From: Pseudomonas kermanshahensis
GTDB lineage: Bacteria; Pseudomonadota; Gammaproteobacteria; Pseudomonadales; Pseudomonadaceae
Length of the DNA: 64,000 nt
Assembly (NCBI RefSeq): GCF_014269205.2
Contig: NZ_JABWRY020000001.1
Location: 1,736,001-1,800,000 of the forward strand
Reading direction: 5' to 3'
Below the pieces are notes generated by a model. The model was not told where the DNA came from. It did no database searches and saw nothing but the letters and a program-made list of their open reading frames with translations. Shown here one piece after another: positions 7,995-16,405 of this stretch. A program made the position numbers and the translations under genes. The first letter of the stretch is position 1, and the number at the start of each line of letters is the position of its first letter.

Positions 7995-9278
7995 TCAGTG
8001 GCCAAACCACTGGGCAGGGACGGTGACCAGTTCGGGGAAGATGACCAGCAGGAACAGCACGATGACTTCGGCGATCAGGAACGGGAACGTGCCCTTGAGC
8101 AGCGCTTCGTAGCGCATCCTGCCGATGCCACAGACCACGTTGAGCACCGTGCCCACGGGCGGGGTGATCAGGCCGATCGAGCAATTGATCATGAACAGCA
8201 CGCCGAAGTAGATCGGGTCGATGTTCGCCGCGGTCACCACCGGTACCAGGATGGGAGCGAGCAGCAGAACGGTCGGGGTCAGGTCCATGACCATCGAGAT
8301 CACCAGGATCAACAGCATCAGCACCACGATCAGCAGGCGCGGGTTGTCCATCACCGGCTGGATCAGGTCGATGATCTGCCCGGGGATATCAGCGATGGTG
8401 ATCATCCAGGCCGGTATCGAGGCGGCGGCGACCAGGAACATCACGGCGGCGGTGGTCTTGCCGGCGCGCAGCAGCAGGTCATTGAGGGACTTGAGGCTCA
8501 GTTCGCGGTAGATGCACGACGACACCAGCAGTGCATAGACGCTGGCCACCGCGCCGGCCTCGGTGGGGGTGACCACGCCAAAGCGCAGGCCGACCACGAT
8601 GATCACCGGCAGCATCAATGCCCAGAAGCTGTCGACCAAAGCCTTGAGGCGCTCTTTGCCGCTGGCCTTCGGGCTCAGTTCGACGTCGGTGTTGCGCCGC
8701 GACATCAGCCACCAGGCCACGACCAGGGCGGCGGCGATCATCAGCCCGGGGGCGATGCCGGCCAGGAACAGCTTGGTGATCGACAGGCCGGACGCGACGC
8801 CCAGCACGACGAACCCGATACTGGGCGGGATGATTGAGCCAAGCACCGATACCGAGGCGATCAGGCCGCCGGAGCGGTCGCGGTTGTAGCCGGCGAGGAC
8901 CATCATCGGCAGCAGCAGGGCGGTTAACGAGGCGGCGTCGGCCAGTGCCGAACCGGACAGGCTGGACAGCAGCACGCCGGCGAAGATGGTGACGTAGCCG
9001 AGCCCGCCGCGCAGGTGGCCGACCAGGGTGATAGCCAGCTTGATGATGCGCTTGGACAGGCCACCGCTGTTCATGACCTCGCCAGCGATGATGAACAACG
9101 GAATGGCCAGCAGGGGGAAGCTGCCTGCCGAATTGATGATGTTCTGCGCGATGATCTGGCCATCGAACAGGCCCAGCAGCCACATCAGGGCCACGCCGCA
9201 GAGGATCAGGGCGTAGGCGATGGGGGCGCCGATCAAGATGGCGGCCATCAGCACGCCGACGAAGACTGACAGGGCCAT
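7995..9278 (-). CDS. dctM: TRAP transporter large permease, DctM family
   Basis: Encodes 427 residues from ATG 9278, beginning M-A-L-S-V-F-V-G-V-L. Longer frames upstream overlap dctQ and are not needed. It has about 12 hydrophobic segments and the DctM signatures G-E-V-M-N-S-G-G-L-S-K-R and G-S-A-L-A-D-A-A-S. It forms the Na+-driven translocation channel. The start codon overlaps the dctQ stop by one base (TAATG), so both subunits are co-translated. Confidence 0.93.
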   Translation of the reverse strand: MALSVFVGVLMAAILIGAPIAYALILCGVALMWLLGLFDGQIIAQNIINSAGSFPLLAIPLFIIAGEVMNSGGLSKRIIKLAITLVGHLRGGLGYVTIFAGVLLSSLSGSALADAASLTALLLPMMVLAGYNRDRSGGLIASVSVLGSIIPPSIGFVVLGVASGLSITKLFLAGIAPGLMIAAALVVAWWLMSRRNTDVELSPKASGKERLKALVDSFWALMLPVIIVVGLRFGVVTPTEAGAVASVYALLVSSCIYRELSLKSLNDLLLRAGKTTAAVMFLVAAASIPAWMITIADIPGQIIDLIQPVMDNPRLLIVVLMLLILVISMVMDLTPTVLLLAPILVPVVTAANIDPIYFGVLFMINCSIGLITPPVGTVLNVVCGIGRMRYEALLKGTFPFLIAEVIVLFLLVIFPELVTVPAQWFGH

Positions 9279-9796
9279 TATTCGACTGCTCCGTGTTCGG
9301 CTGCCGAGGGCTCGGCCGGGGTGTGCGCGGGAAGGGTGCCCATCAGGTTTCTGACCAGTTGGGTGAAGATCAGCAACCCGCTGAGGATGCAAAAGACCAG
9401 GCCTGCCCCATGGAACAAGGCCATGGAAATGCCGGTGGAGGGGGCGCCGACATGCAGGTTGATCACGGTCTGCTTCCAGCTGCCGTCAAGGAACAGCCAG
9501 GTCACGTAGAGCATGAGTAGTTGCGTCAGTGCCAGCAGGCACCTGGCCACACCGGGTGAAACCCGGCGGGTGACGATGTCGACACCGATGTGGCCGTTTT
9601 CGTGAAGCATCAGTTGGGCGCCGGCAAACACCAGCCAGACGAATGCCAGGCGGGAGATCTCTTCGCTGAAGAACAGGCCTGAGTTGAAGCCATAGCGCAG
9701 CACGACATTGGTGAAAATCAGGCAGGTGATGGCCACAAGGCAGGCAATCACCAGCGTTTTCAGAACCAGAAAGTAACTATCGATCAGTGTTTTCAT
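9278..9796 (-). CDS. dctQ: TRAP transporter small permease, DctQ family
   Basis: Encodes 172 residues with four hydrophobic segments and the DctQ motif F-V-W-L-V-F-A-G-A followed by H-I-G-V-D. It is the small membrane subunit that pairs with DctM. It is the first gene of the operon, so the promoter should lie in 9797-10000. A GGAGGCGCC ribosome-binding sequence sits just upstream of the start. Confidence 0.92.
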   Translation of the reverse strand: MKTLIDSYFLVLKTLVIACLVAITCLIFTNVVLRYGFNSGLFFSEEISRLAFVWLVFAGAQLMLHENGHIGVDIVTRRVSPGVARCLLALTQLLMLYVTWLFLDGSWKQTVINLHVGAPSTGISMALFHGAGLVFCILSGLLIFTQLVRNLMGTLPAHTPAEPSAAEHGAVE

Positions 9797-9922
9797 GGCG
9801 CCTCCTGGAGCAGAGCTGCCCAGGGAGCGCCGAAAGCGCTTGGTGCGAGAGCGCGGACAGCAACATCCACCTTTAGGTATAAGCGGGGCATGGGGTCACC
9901 TTTTTATTATTGGACATACGTC

Positions 9923-9932
9923 GTCGTACGAC
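9923..9932. promoter_or_regulatory. Candidate operator palindrome in the 341-base gap before the TRAP operon
   Basis: GTCGTACGAC is a perfect 10-base palindrome inside a longer TACGTCGTCGTACGA stretch, about 130 bases before dctQ. FCD-type GntR regulators often use sites of this form with TRAP operons. No regulator gene is adjacent. The rest of 9797-10100 shows no gene. Confidence 0.35.
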
Positions 9933-10100
9933 TGCCTGGATTGTTGTCTGAAACGCCCGGTTTCGGCTGCCTCAAGTTTTTTATCAGGGGGATAAGAAAT
10001 GGCGATCAGTGCCCGGGCCGTGGCTGCGCAGGGGGCGGTGGTCGGCGCATCGCGGTAGCAGGGTGTAACGTATGGTCGCGGTCCTTGCCCGGGGGCGGCA

Positions 10101-10109
10101 TGCTAGAAT
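10101..10109 (+). promoter_or_regulatory. Extended -10 element before lipoprotein gene
   Basis: TGCTAGAAT matches an extended -10 (TGn-TAGAAT). It is 28 bases ahead of the GTG start at 10138. A -35 match is poor, so this is only a candidate. Confidence 0.4.
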
Positions 10110-10137
10110 CCGCCTCTTCGAATCTGGAGGTACACGC

Positions 10138-10707
10138 GTGCGCAAACTGGCTGTGGTAATGGCAGTGCTCGCCCTGGCGGGCTGTGAGAACGAAGTCGAA
10201 GGCGTGCACAAACAGGTGGCCGAGCACCTGCACAACCCCAAGACTGCCAAGTTCGGCAACGTGCGGATCGACACCCATGGCACCATCTGCGGTCAGGTTC
10301 GCGGCAAGGACGACGCCGGGCACTACGAAGCCTACCGCAGCTACGTGGCGATCAAGCGTGATGGCCAATACGAGATCATCGTCGACGACAGCGGCAACAA
10401 CCTGCGTATCCGCGAGCTGTGCGGTGGTGCCGACTTGCAGCGCCGCGCCGAGGCGCTGGCCGGTGAGCCGGCCCCGGAAGGCTGGGATGTCGAAGTGGTG
10501 CAGGGGGCGAACATGGGTGCCTTGAGCGACATGACGGCGCGCCTGATCGAGAAGGGTATCCCGTCTTCGGTCGAATACCGCAACGGCAAGCCGGTGGTGT
10601 TGATGGGGCCATTCCCGACCAAGGAAGAGGCCGAGGCGCGCAAGGCCGAGGTGATGGCCAAGCTGGGCACCGATTCGGTGGTCATCCAGCATGGTGCCCA
10701 GCGCTAA
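10138..10707 (+). CDS. Lipoprotein with C-terminal SPOR-like region
   Basis: Encodes 189 residues. The GTG at 10138 is chosen because CTGGAGG stands about 8 bases before it and the product then starts with a lipoprotein signal (M-R-K-L-A-V-V..L-A-L-A-G-C, lipobox Cys16). A longer frame from 10072 lacks both. The C-terminal 70 residues (W-D-V-E-V-V-Q-G-A..K-P-V-V-L-M-G-P-F-P-T-K-E-E-A-E) resemble a SPOR domain, which binds glycan strands of peptidoglycan. A role at the cell envelope is inferred. Confidence 0.8.
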   Translation: MRKLAVVMAVLALAGCENEVEGVHKQVAEHLHNPKTAKFGNVRIDTHGTICGQVRGKDDAGHYEAYRSYVAIKRDGQYEIIVDDSGNNLRIRELCGGADLQRRAEALAGEPAPEGWDVEVVQGANMGALSDMTARLIEKGIPSSVEYRNGKPVVLMGPFPTKEEAEARKAEVMAKLGTDSVVIQHGAQR

Positions 10708-10725
10708 CCCCACAACCCACACCGT

Positions 10726-10818
10726 GTAGGCGCAGCCTTGTGCTGTGAAGAGGCCGGTGCAGCCACCTGAATACAGGGCGTCTGCACCGGCCTCTTCGCA
10801 GCACAAGGCTGCGCCTAC
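10726..10818. repeat. 93-bp imperfect palindrome, copy A of a recurring family
   Basis: The left arm GTAGGCGCAGCCTTGTGCTG and its continuation GAAGAGGCCGGTGCAG reappear inverted in the right arm ending GCTGCGCCTAC. It can form a hairpin of over 35 pairs between the lipoprotein gene and the HD gene. Copies B, C and D are at 14604, 28633 and 35147. Confidence 0.9.
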
Positions 10819-10884
10819 AAAGGCTGGGCGTATATGCCCGTGCGGGCTATGCTTGCACTGGGAGAGCTGAACGGGGAGGGCCTC

Positions 10885-11310
10885 ATGTCTACACTGGAGC
10901 GGGCCATTGCCGTGGCTGCCAGGGCGCATGAAGGGCAATACGACAAGGGTGGGGCGGCCTATATCCTGCACCCGCTACGTGTGATGATGCGGGTTTCCAC
11001 GCCCGAGCAGCGGATCGTCGCGGTGCTTCATGATGTAATTGAAGACACGCCGATGACCCTGTCCGACTTGGCGCGTGAAGGCTTTGCACTGAAAATTCTT
11101 GCCGCGCTGCTGGCGCTGAGCCGGCGTGATGGCGAGTCTTACCAAGACTTCGTCCAGCGCCTTGGTGGTGACCCGTTGGCGCGCACCGTCAAACTGGCCG
11201 ACCTGGCCGATAACAGCGACCTCTCGCGCATCCCAGTTCCTGGCCCCGCCGACCTGGCGCGGCTGGCCCGTTACCGGGAGGCCAGCGCCTACCTGCAGAC
11301 ACTGGCTTGA
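10885..11310 (+). CDS. Small HD-domain protein, SpoT/MESH1-like alarmone hydrolase
   Basis: Encodes 141 residues from the ATG at 10885, preceded by GGGGAGGG about 6 bases upstream. The metal-site motifs of the RelA/SpoT hydrolase domain are present in order: A-H-E-G-Q-Y, Y-I-L-H-P-L-R-V, V-L-H-D-V-I-E-D-T and V-K-L-A-D-L-A-D-N. This is typical of stand-alone small HD proteins that remove pyrophosphate from ppGpp-like nucleotides. It is shorter than full MESH1-type enzymes (about 180), so activity should be tested. The gene is tail-to-tail with endonuclease I. Confidence 0.78.
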   Translation: MSTLERAIAVAARAHEGQYDKGGAAYILHPLRVMMRVSTPEQRIVAVLHDVIEDTPMTLSDLAREGFALKILAALLALSRRDGESYQDFVQRLGGDPLARTVKLADLADNSDLSRIPVPGPADLARLARYREASAYLQTLA

Positions 11311-11313
11311 GCT

Positions 11314-12006
11314 TCAGCCGCAGGCCTTGAGGTTCACTGGCCCGACAAACGCATTGCCGTGGCCCATCACGCAGGCCACTTGCTGGTTGCGCTGCAGCTC
11401 CCATACCTGCGGGGGGTACGTTTTGCTCCACGCTTCGAACAGCTGCCGGTCCTGCTTCGACAAGCGCAGGTTGTACTGCTTGCTCATGTAGAAGTACGTG
11501 CGTGCGATCATGCCGCGGATCGAAGGGCGTGGCATGACCTTCTTGGCCTTGAAGTCGACTTGGGTCAGGCAACTGCCGTACTGGCCATGCTGCTGAGGCA
11601 GCCAACCGAAACTGAAGTTGCTGCGGTCGCCATTGACCTCACCGATACTGGGCACCAGATTGTGCAGGTCGGCCTCGGCGCGCTTGTACACCTCATCGTG
11701 CTGCGAGCACTGCTTGCGCCCACCGTCCTGCCAACACTGGCGCTGGTGGCCGATCTGCCAGGCCGGCACGATGTGCTCCCATTCGATGCGCGAAGCCCGT
11801 TGGGCATTCTTGCGCGGTGTATAGCCGCAAGAGGCCAGGTCAACCTTGTTGCCTTTGTACTTGCAGCCGCAATAAAACTCCGTCGATTGTGGCGCGTACA
11901 GCTTCCAGGCGACCTTCTTGGCCTCCTGGAACGTGCGTGGGGCATCGGCGTGGGCAAACGGGGTGGACAACAGCAGGCAGGCTGCAGCGAAAAGCGAAAC
12001 TCTCAT
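11314..12006 (-). CDS. endA: Secreted/periplasmic endonuclease I
   Basis: Encodes 230 residues with a Sec signal peptide ending A-H-A, followed by the Endonuclease_1 fold. The catalytic region is clear: E-W-E-H-I-V-P-A-W (general base His) and L-H-N-L-V-P-S-I-G-E-V-N-G-D-R-S-N (metal-binding Asn). Eight or so Cys suggest disulfides, as in Vvn/EndA nucleases. It cleaves DNA in the periplasm or medium, for nutrition or biofilm DNA turnover. It ends 3 bases from the HD gene on the opposite strand. Confidence 0.92.
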   Translation of the reverse strand: MRVSLFAAACLLLSTPFAHADAPRTFQEAKKVAWKLYAPQSTEFYCGCKYKGNKVDLASCGYTPRKNAQRASRIEWEHIVPAWQIGHQRQCWQDGGRKQCSQHDEVYKRAEADLHNLVPSIGEVNGDRSNFSFGWLPQQHGQYGSCLTQVDFKAKKVMPRPSIRGMIARTYFYMSKQYNLRLSKQDRQLFEAWSKTYPPQVWELQRNQQVACVMGHGNAFVGPVNLKACG

Positions 12007-12012
12007 GCGCAG

Positions 12013-12261
12013 TCAGTCTTCCTTGGGCACGGTCCAAAAAATCTGCACGCCGCCATCGTCGCGATGGGCGAGGGTGACGTTGTCGTTCTCGGCGATCTCT
12101 TGGAGCAGGGTCTCCCAGTCATCCGGGGACTCTTGCTCCAGGCGGAAGATCAGCGCTGCACGGCTGCGTTGGGCAGTGGGGCTGTTGATGATCTTCTGGA
12201 TACGTACGCCCAGTTGTTCATAGCTGCTCGGTGTTGCTGAGGAGGTGCTGGCCACAGGCAT
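12013..12261 (-). CDS. DUF1654 family small protein
   Basis: Encodes 82 residues, the usual size for this Pseudomonas family. Conserved-looking stretches are S-Y-E-Q-L-G-V-R-I-Q-K-I-I-N and a C-terminal V-T-L-A-H-R-D-D-G-G-V-Q-I-F-W. No function is established; it is soluble with no signal peptide. It lies 6 bases upstream of endA and may be co-transcribed with it. Confidence 0.82.
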   Translation of the reverse strand: MPVASTSSATPSSYEQLGVRIQKIINSPTAQRSRAALIFRLEQESPDDWETLLQEIAENDNVTLAHRDDGGVQIFWTVPKED

Positions 12262-12474
12262 TTCCTTGTTTTTGCTGTATGTGCGTACAGTATTTCACCG
12301 TAAGTAAATTCGCAACTGCCTGTGAGGCAAAAGAGTGTGTGGCCGAGGTGAAGGATTGGTACCATCTGTGCCATCACCTCTCCGCATTCATTCGCGCGCT
12401 CTGTGCCTGGACACAGCAGTGACGCCTTGGGCATGACGCGAAATCGGTCAGGCCCAAGCTTCAGGAAGCTTCAC

Positions 12475-14598
12475 ATGTACCCATTGCGTTTGCATCGACC
12501 TGCCCCCTTGCGCACAGGCCTGACCCTGTTGCTGACCGGCAGCATCAGCCCGTTGAGCCATGCCAGCACCGAGGCAGTCGATGTCGTGATCACCGACCCG
12601 GTGGTGGTCACTGGCGCCTACGCGCCAACCGGCAGTTTCGACCTGCCTTTTTCGATCGATACCGTGGACCTTTCCCACGGGACCGACGGCCAGTTGGGCG
12701 TCAATCTTTCAGAAGTGCTGACCAAGGTACCGGGCCTGGTGGTGCAAAACCGGCAGAACTATGCGCAAGACCTGCAAGTGTCATCGCGGGGTTACGGCGC
12801 ACGTTCGGCCTTTGGTATTCGCGGCCTCAAGCTGCTGAGCGATGGTATCCCTGCCAGCACGCCAGACGGCCAGGGGCAGGCCGCCTCGCTCAACCTGGAT
12901 GTGGCCGATCGCATCGAAGTGTTGCGCGGCCCCGCAGCGACCCTGTACGGGAGCAACGCCGGCGGCGTTATCCAGATGTTCAGCCGGGACGGGCAGGGGC
13001 CTGCAAGGGTAGGGGCCGAAACCACTTTTGGCAGCGACGGTTTCAACAAGAATCACCTGTCGGCCGAGGGCGGCAACGAAACCGCCGGCTTCGTGCTCGA
13101 TGCATCGCGCATGGACACCGACGGTTACCGTGACCACAGCGCCGCCCGCCGCGACCAGACCTTCGCCAAGGTGCACGTAAGGCCCGACGCTGACTCGCGC
13201 CTGGCGCTGATCTACAGCAGCCTCGAACAGAACAACACGCAAGACCCGCTGGGGCAAACCTGGGACGCCTATAAACATGACCCTCGTTCCACCGCGGCGG
13301 TGGCGGATATCTACAACACCCGCAAGAGCATCGACCATCAGCAGTTGGGCATGAACTACGAGCGCTATTTCGGCGATGCCACGTTGCAGTTCAACCTCTA
13401 CGCGGGGCAGCGTAGCGTCGTGCAGTACCTGTCCATTCCGAAGACAGTGGCCTCCAACAGCCAGCGTGGCGGTGGGGTAGTGGACTTCGACCGTGCGTTT
13501 CACGGCGGCACCTTGCGCTGGATACAGCCGGTTGTAGCCGCCCCCGGCAACCTCACGGTCACGGTTGGCGCCGACTATGACCAGAGCAAGGACGACCGCC
13601 GCGGCTTCCAGAACTTCAGCGGCGACACGCTGGGCGTCAAAGGTGAGCTGCGGCGTGACGAGCAAGACACCGCCACCAGCCTGGACCCCTACATCCAGGC
13701 GCATTGGGAACTCGGCAACTGGACCACTGACCTTGGCCTGCGCCACAGCTCGATGCAAATGCGCGTCGATGACCACTACCTGGCCAATGGCGATTCCAGT
13801 GGCAAGAAGACGTACCAGCAGAACACGCCATCGCTGTCGGTGATGTATGCGTTTACGCCGGATGTGCGTGGTTACGTGAGTGTCGGCAAGGGTTTCGAGA
13901 CCCCGACCCAGGCCGAAATGGCCTACGCCCCTGGCCTGGTTGAACGCTTCAACTTCGGGCTCAAGCCTGCCTCCAGCACCCAGTATGAAGTGGGCGTCAA
14001 ATACCGGCTCGGCGAACGTACCCGGCTCAACGCCGCGGTTTACGAAATCCATACGGATGACGAAATCGTGGTGGCCAGCGCCACCGACGGCCGTACCAGT
14101 TACCGAAACGCCGGGAAGACCTTGCGCCGCGGGTTTGAGGCGAGCCTGCACAGCGACCTCAGCGATCAGTGGCAGACGACCGTGGTGTACACCCGCACCG
14201 ATGCCCGCTACGCCGAAGACTTCGCCCAAGGCACGCAGACCATCGAGGATGGCAACCGCCTGCCGGGCGTGCCGCTTGACAACCTGTTCGGCGAGCTCGT
14301 GTGGAAGCCAGCGACGTTTGTCAGCATGGGGGTTGAAGGGCAGTACCGCAGCAAGGTGTATGTGGAGGACAGCAATACCGCAAAACCGGCGCCGGCCTAT
14401 ACCGTCTTCAACTGGCGGACGCGCTTCGAACAGCACGCGGGGCCGTGGACGTTCCACCAGTTGATCCGCCTGGACAACCTGTTTGATCGGCAGTATGTGG
14501 GGTCGGTGATCGTGGGTGACGGCAACGCACGCTACTACGAAGCTGCGCCGGGGCGTTCGTGGTATGCGGGCGCCGGGTTGGAGTATCAGTTCCGCTGA
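12475..14598 (+). CDS. TonB-dependent outer-membrane receptor
   Basis: Encodes 707 residues from ATG 12475, which has AGGAAG 7 bases upstream; an earlier ATG at 12403 gives no proper signal peptide. An export signal ends near S-H-A, and a TonB-box-like V-V-I-T-D-P-V-V-V-T-G follows. The plug domain shows G-I-R-G-L-K-L-L-S-D-G-I-P and I-E-V-L-R-G-P-A-A-T-L-Y-G-S-N-A-G-G-V-I. The rest is a 22-strand barrel type sequence ending Y-Q-F-R. It probably takes up a siderophore or other metal chelate. No Fur box or ECF sigma pair is obvious nearby. Confidence 0.92.
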   Translation: MYPLRLHRPAPLRTGLTLLLTGSISPLSHASTEAVDVVITDPVVVTGAYAPTGSFDLPFSIDTVDLSHGTDGQLGVNLSEVLTKVPGLVVQNRQNYAQDLQVSSRGYGARSAFGIRGLKLLSDGIPASTPDGQGQAASLNLDVADRIEVLRGPAATLYGSNAGGVIQMFSRDGQGPARVGAETTFGSDGFNKNHLSAEGGNETAGFVLDASRMDTDGYRDHSAARRDQTFAKVHVRPDADSRLALIYSSLEQNNTQDPLGQTWDAYKHDPRSTAAVADIYNTRKSIDHQQLGMNYERYFGDATLQFNLYAGQRSVVQYLSIPKTVASNSQRGGGVVDFDRAFHGGTLRWIQPVVAAPGNLTVTVGADYDQSKDDRRGFQNFSGDTLGVKGELRRDEQDTATSLDPYIQAHWELGNWTTDLGLRHSSMQMRVDDHYLANGDSSGKKTYQQNTPSLSVMYAFTPDVRGYVSVGKGFETPTQAEMAYAPGLVERFNFGLKPASSTQYEVGVKYRLGERTRLNAAVYEIHTDDEIVVASATDGRTSYRNAGKTLRRGFEASLHSDLSDQWQTTVVYTRTDARYAEDFAQGTQTIEDGNRLPGVPLDNLFGELVWKPATFVSMGVEGQYRSKVYVEDSNTAKPAPAYTVFNWRTRFEQHAGPWTFHQLIRLDNLFDRQYVGSVIVGDGNARYYEAAPGRSWYAGAGLEYQFR

Positions 14599-14603
14599 TA
14601 GAG

Positions 14604-14695
14604 GTAGGAGCAGCCTTGTGCTGCGAAGAGGCCGGTAGTAGCACAGTGATCTTTACTGCTGCTACCGGCCTCTTCGCAGCACAAGGCTGCTCCTA
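14604..14695. repeat. 92-bp imperfect palindrome, copy B; likely terminator between convergent genes
   Basis: The arms GTAGGAGCAGCCTTGTGCTG..GAAGAGGCCGGTAG and the inverted CTACCGGCCTCTTCGCAGC..GCTCCTA form a long hairpin. It sits exactly between the ends of the convergent receptor and SDR genes. Confidence 0.9.
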
Positions 14696-14716
14696 ACCTG
14701 GGGGTGCATGCTGCAG

Positions 14717-15472
14717 TCAGGCCACCGCTTGCGCGCCCGTGATCTCGACCAGCGAGCCGCACATGAACGCCGCCTCGTCCGAAGCCAGGAAGGCCACCAG
14801 GGCGGCGACCTCTTCCGGTTTGCCGATGCGCCCGAACGGGACCATGCGGTCCAGGTCGGCGATGGTGCGCCCCGACCGCAGCACGCCGGCTTCAAGCATG
14901 GGCGTGTGGATCTCGCCGGGGCATACCGCATTGACCCGGATTTTATGCGGCGCATAGTCGCGCGCCAGGTTTTGTGTAAACGACGCCACCGCCGCCTTGG
15001 TGACGTTGTAGGCAATATGCCCAGGTGCCGGGTAGAGGCCCCACTGCGAGGCCGTGTTGACGATCGCGCCACCCCCCGCTTCGATCATGCCAGGCAGCAC
15101 GGCCCGGCACAGGTGGAACATGGCATCCAGGTTGATCGCAAAGCTGCTGTGCCAATCCTCTTCGCTCAAGGCCAGCAGGTTGCCGCGACGGTTGATGCCG
15201 GCGTTGTTCACCAGCACATCGATGCGCCCGAACGTTGCTGCGACCTCTTGCACCAAGCCCCGGCAGGCCTCGCCCGACGCGATGTCCGCCGCGATGGCGT
15301 GCGCCTTGCCGCCGGCCTGCTCAATGGCCTGCGCCACTGCCTTTGCTGCTTCGAGGTTGACGTCACTGACCACCACCGTTGCGCCTTCGCTGGCCAGCCG
15401 GCCAGCAATGGCAGAGCCGATGCCGCCAGCGCCACCGGTCACGATCGCCACGTTGTTCACGAATCTTTGCAT
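14717..15472 (-). CDS. Short-chain dehydrogenase/reductase (SDR)
   Basis: Encodes 251 residues. Landmarks are the cofactor loop T-G-G-A-G-G-I-G, N-N-A-G-I-N, the catalytic Ser in N-T-A-S-Q-W-G and Tyr-x3-Lys in A-Y-N-V-T-K-A-A. The Asp in V-V-V-S-D-V-N after strand 2 suggests NAD preference. It oxidises a secondary alcohol or reduces a ketone in the cytoplasm. An ATGTATGCA box lies 18 bases upstream of the start and is shared with the transport gene at 23850, so it is likely part of the GntR regulon described here. Confidence 0.9.
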   Translation of the reverse strand: MQRFVNNVAIVTGGAGGIGSAIAGRLASEGATVVVSDVNLEAAKAVAQAIEQAGGKAHAIAADIASGEACRGLVQEVAATFGRIDVLVNNAGINRRGNLLALSEEDWHSSFAINLDAMFHLCRAVLPGMIEAGGGAIVNTASQWGLYPAPGHIAYNVTKAAVASFTQNLARDYAPHKIRVNAVCPGEIHTPMLEAGVLRSGRTIADLDRMVPFGRIGKPEEVAALVAFLASDEAAFMCGSLVEITGAQAVA

Positions 15473-15489
15473 TTTCGACTCCTGATTTA

Positions 15490-15510
15490 ATGTATGCAGG
15501 TTTGCATGCA
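15490..15510. promoter_or_regulatory. Candidate GntR operator upstream of SDR
   Basis: ATGTATGCA (15490-15498) is followed by TTGCATGCA (15502-15510), giving a loosely palindromic pair. The same ATGTATGCA occurs at 23642 and, inverted, at 23778. Confidence 0.5.
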
Positions 15511-15589
15511 GGCTGATAAAGGGTGTGAGTGTGTCAACAGGGCTGAGCGGTCTCAGCCCTGGCGGTGTCAGCGGGTGCTGATAAGGGGG

Positions 15590-16297
15590 TCAGGCGATGG
15601 ACATGCGCGCTGTCAGGTTCTGCTGCAGGTAATCCAGGAACCGGCGCTGGAACAGCATCGTATGTTCATGCGCCGCAGCTTCTGCGGCATTGGCATCGCG
15701 CGCGGCAATGGCCTCGATCATTTCATCGTGGTCACGGCCAAGGCGGTGGGCGGTGGCCGAACTGACCACGTGGTCGAAGTGCAGGTGCAGCAGGCGCTGG
15801 CCTTCACTCAACAGGCGTTCGTAGTAGTTGATGAAGTAGGGGTTGCGCCCGGCCTGCGCGATGGCCATGTGGAAGGCCTTGTTCAGCTCGGACATGGCCT
15901 GGAAGTCGCCACTGGTCACGGCCTCCAGATACGCCGCGTCGGCGTTGCGGATGGCGTCCAGGTCTTCTGCGCGATGCTGGGTTGCAGCCAGGCGGGTGAC
16001 GGCGCGCTGGATCAGGTCCAGGGCCGAGATGTAATTGGGGAACTCCTCGATCTCGAAGGGGGTGACCAAGGTGGTGCGGTTCGGCAGGATGACCACCAGC
16101 CCCTCGGTGATGAGCCGTGCCAATGCATCACGCACCGGTGAGCGAGAGAGCCCGAACTGCGCGGCCAGTGAGACTTCGTCCAGTTGCACGCCCGGTTTGA
16201 GCTTGAGGGTGAGGATCTGCTTGCGCAGTTCCTCGTATATGTAGCGACCGCTGTGGCGACGTGGCGCGCCTTCGGTTTCGGTGTCTTTGGCCATCAT
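15590..16297 (-). CDS. GntR-family transcriptional regulator, FCD (FadR) subgroup
   Basis: The N-terminal winged helix is Y-I-Y-E-E-L-R-K-Q-I-L..G-L-S-R-S-P-V-R-D-A-L-A-R-L, and the C-terminal all-helical FCD domain carries the usual metal-site histidines (A-F-H-M-A-I-A, G-R-D-H-D-E-M-I, A-A-A-H-E-H). I favour the double ATG at 16294-16297; the frame can be extended to an ATG at 16351, where no ribosome-binding site is seen. It most likely represses the neighbouring catabolic and transport genes and responds to a carboxylate or amino-acid ligand. The boxes at 15490, 23642 and 23778 are its probable targets. Confidence 0.88.
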   Translation of the reverse strand: MMAKDTETEGAPRRHSGRYIYEELRKQILTLKLKPGVQLDEVSLAAQFGLSRSPVRDALARLITEGLVVILPNRTTLVTPFEIEEFPNYISALDLIQRAVTRLAATQHRAEDLDAIRNADAAYLEAVTSGDFQAMSELNKAFHMAIAQAGRNPYFINYYERLLSEGQRLLHLHFDHVVSSATAHRLGRDHDEMIEAIAARDANAAEAAAHEHTMLFQRRFLDYLQQNLTARMSIA

Positions 16298-16405
16298 CAG
16301 GTCTCGGTTGGGCTCGGTCGTATCATACAGGCCGGTCTTTGTTGTTTTCATCTGCAGTGCGCTGCAGGCCCCTTCGCAGCCGTGCCGGCGAGAGGCCGCT
16401 GCGGC

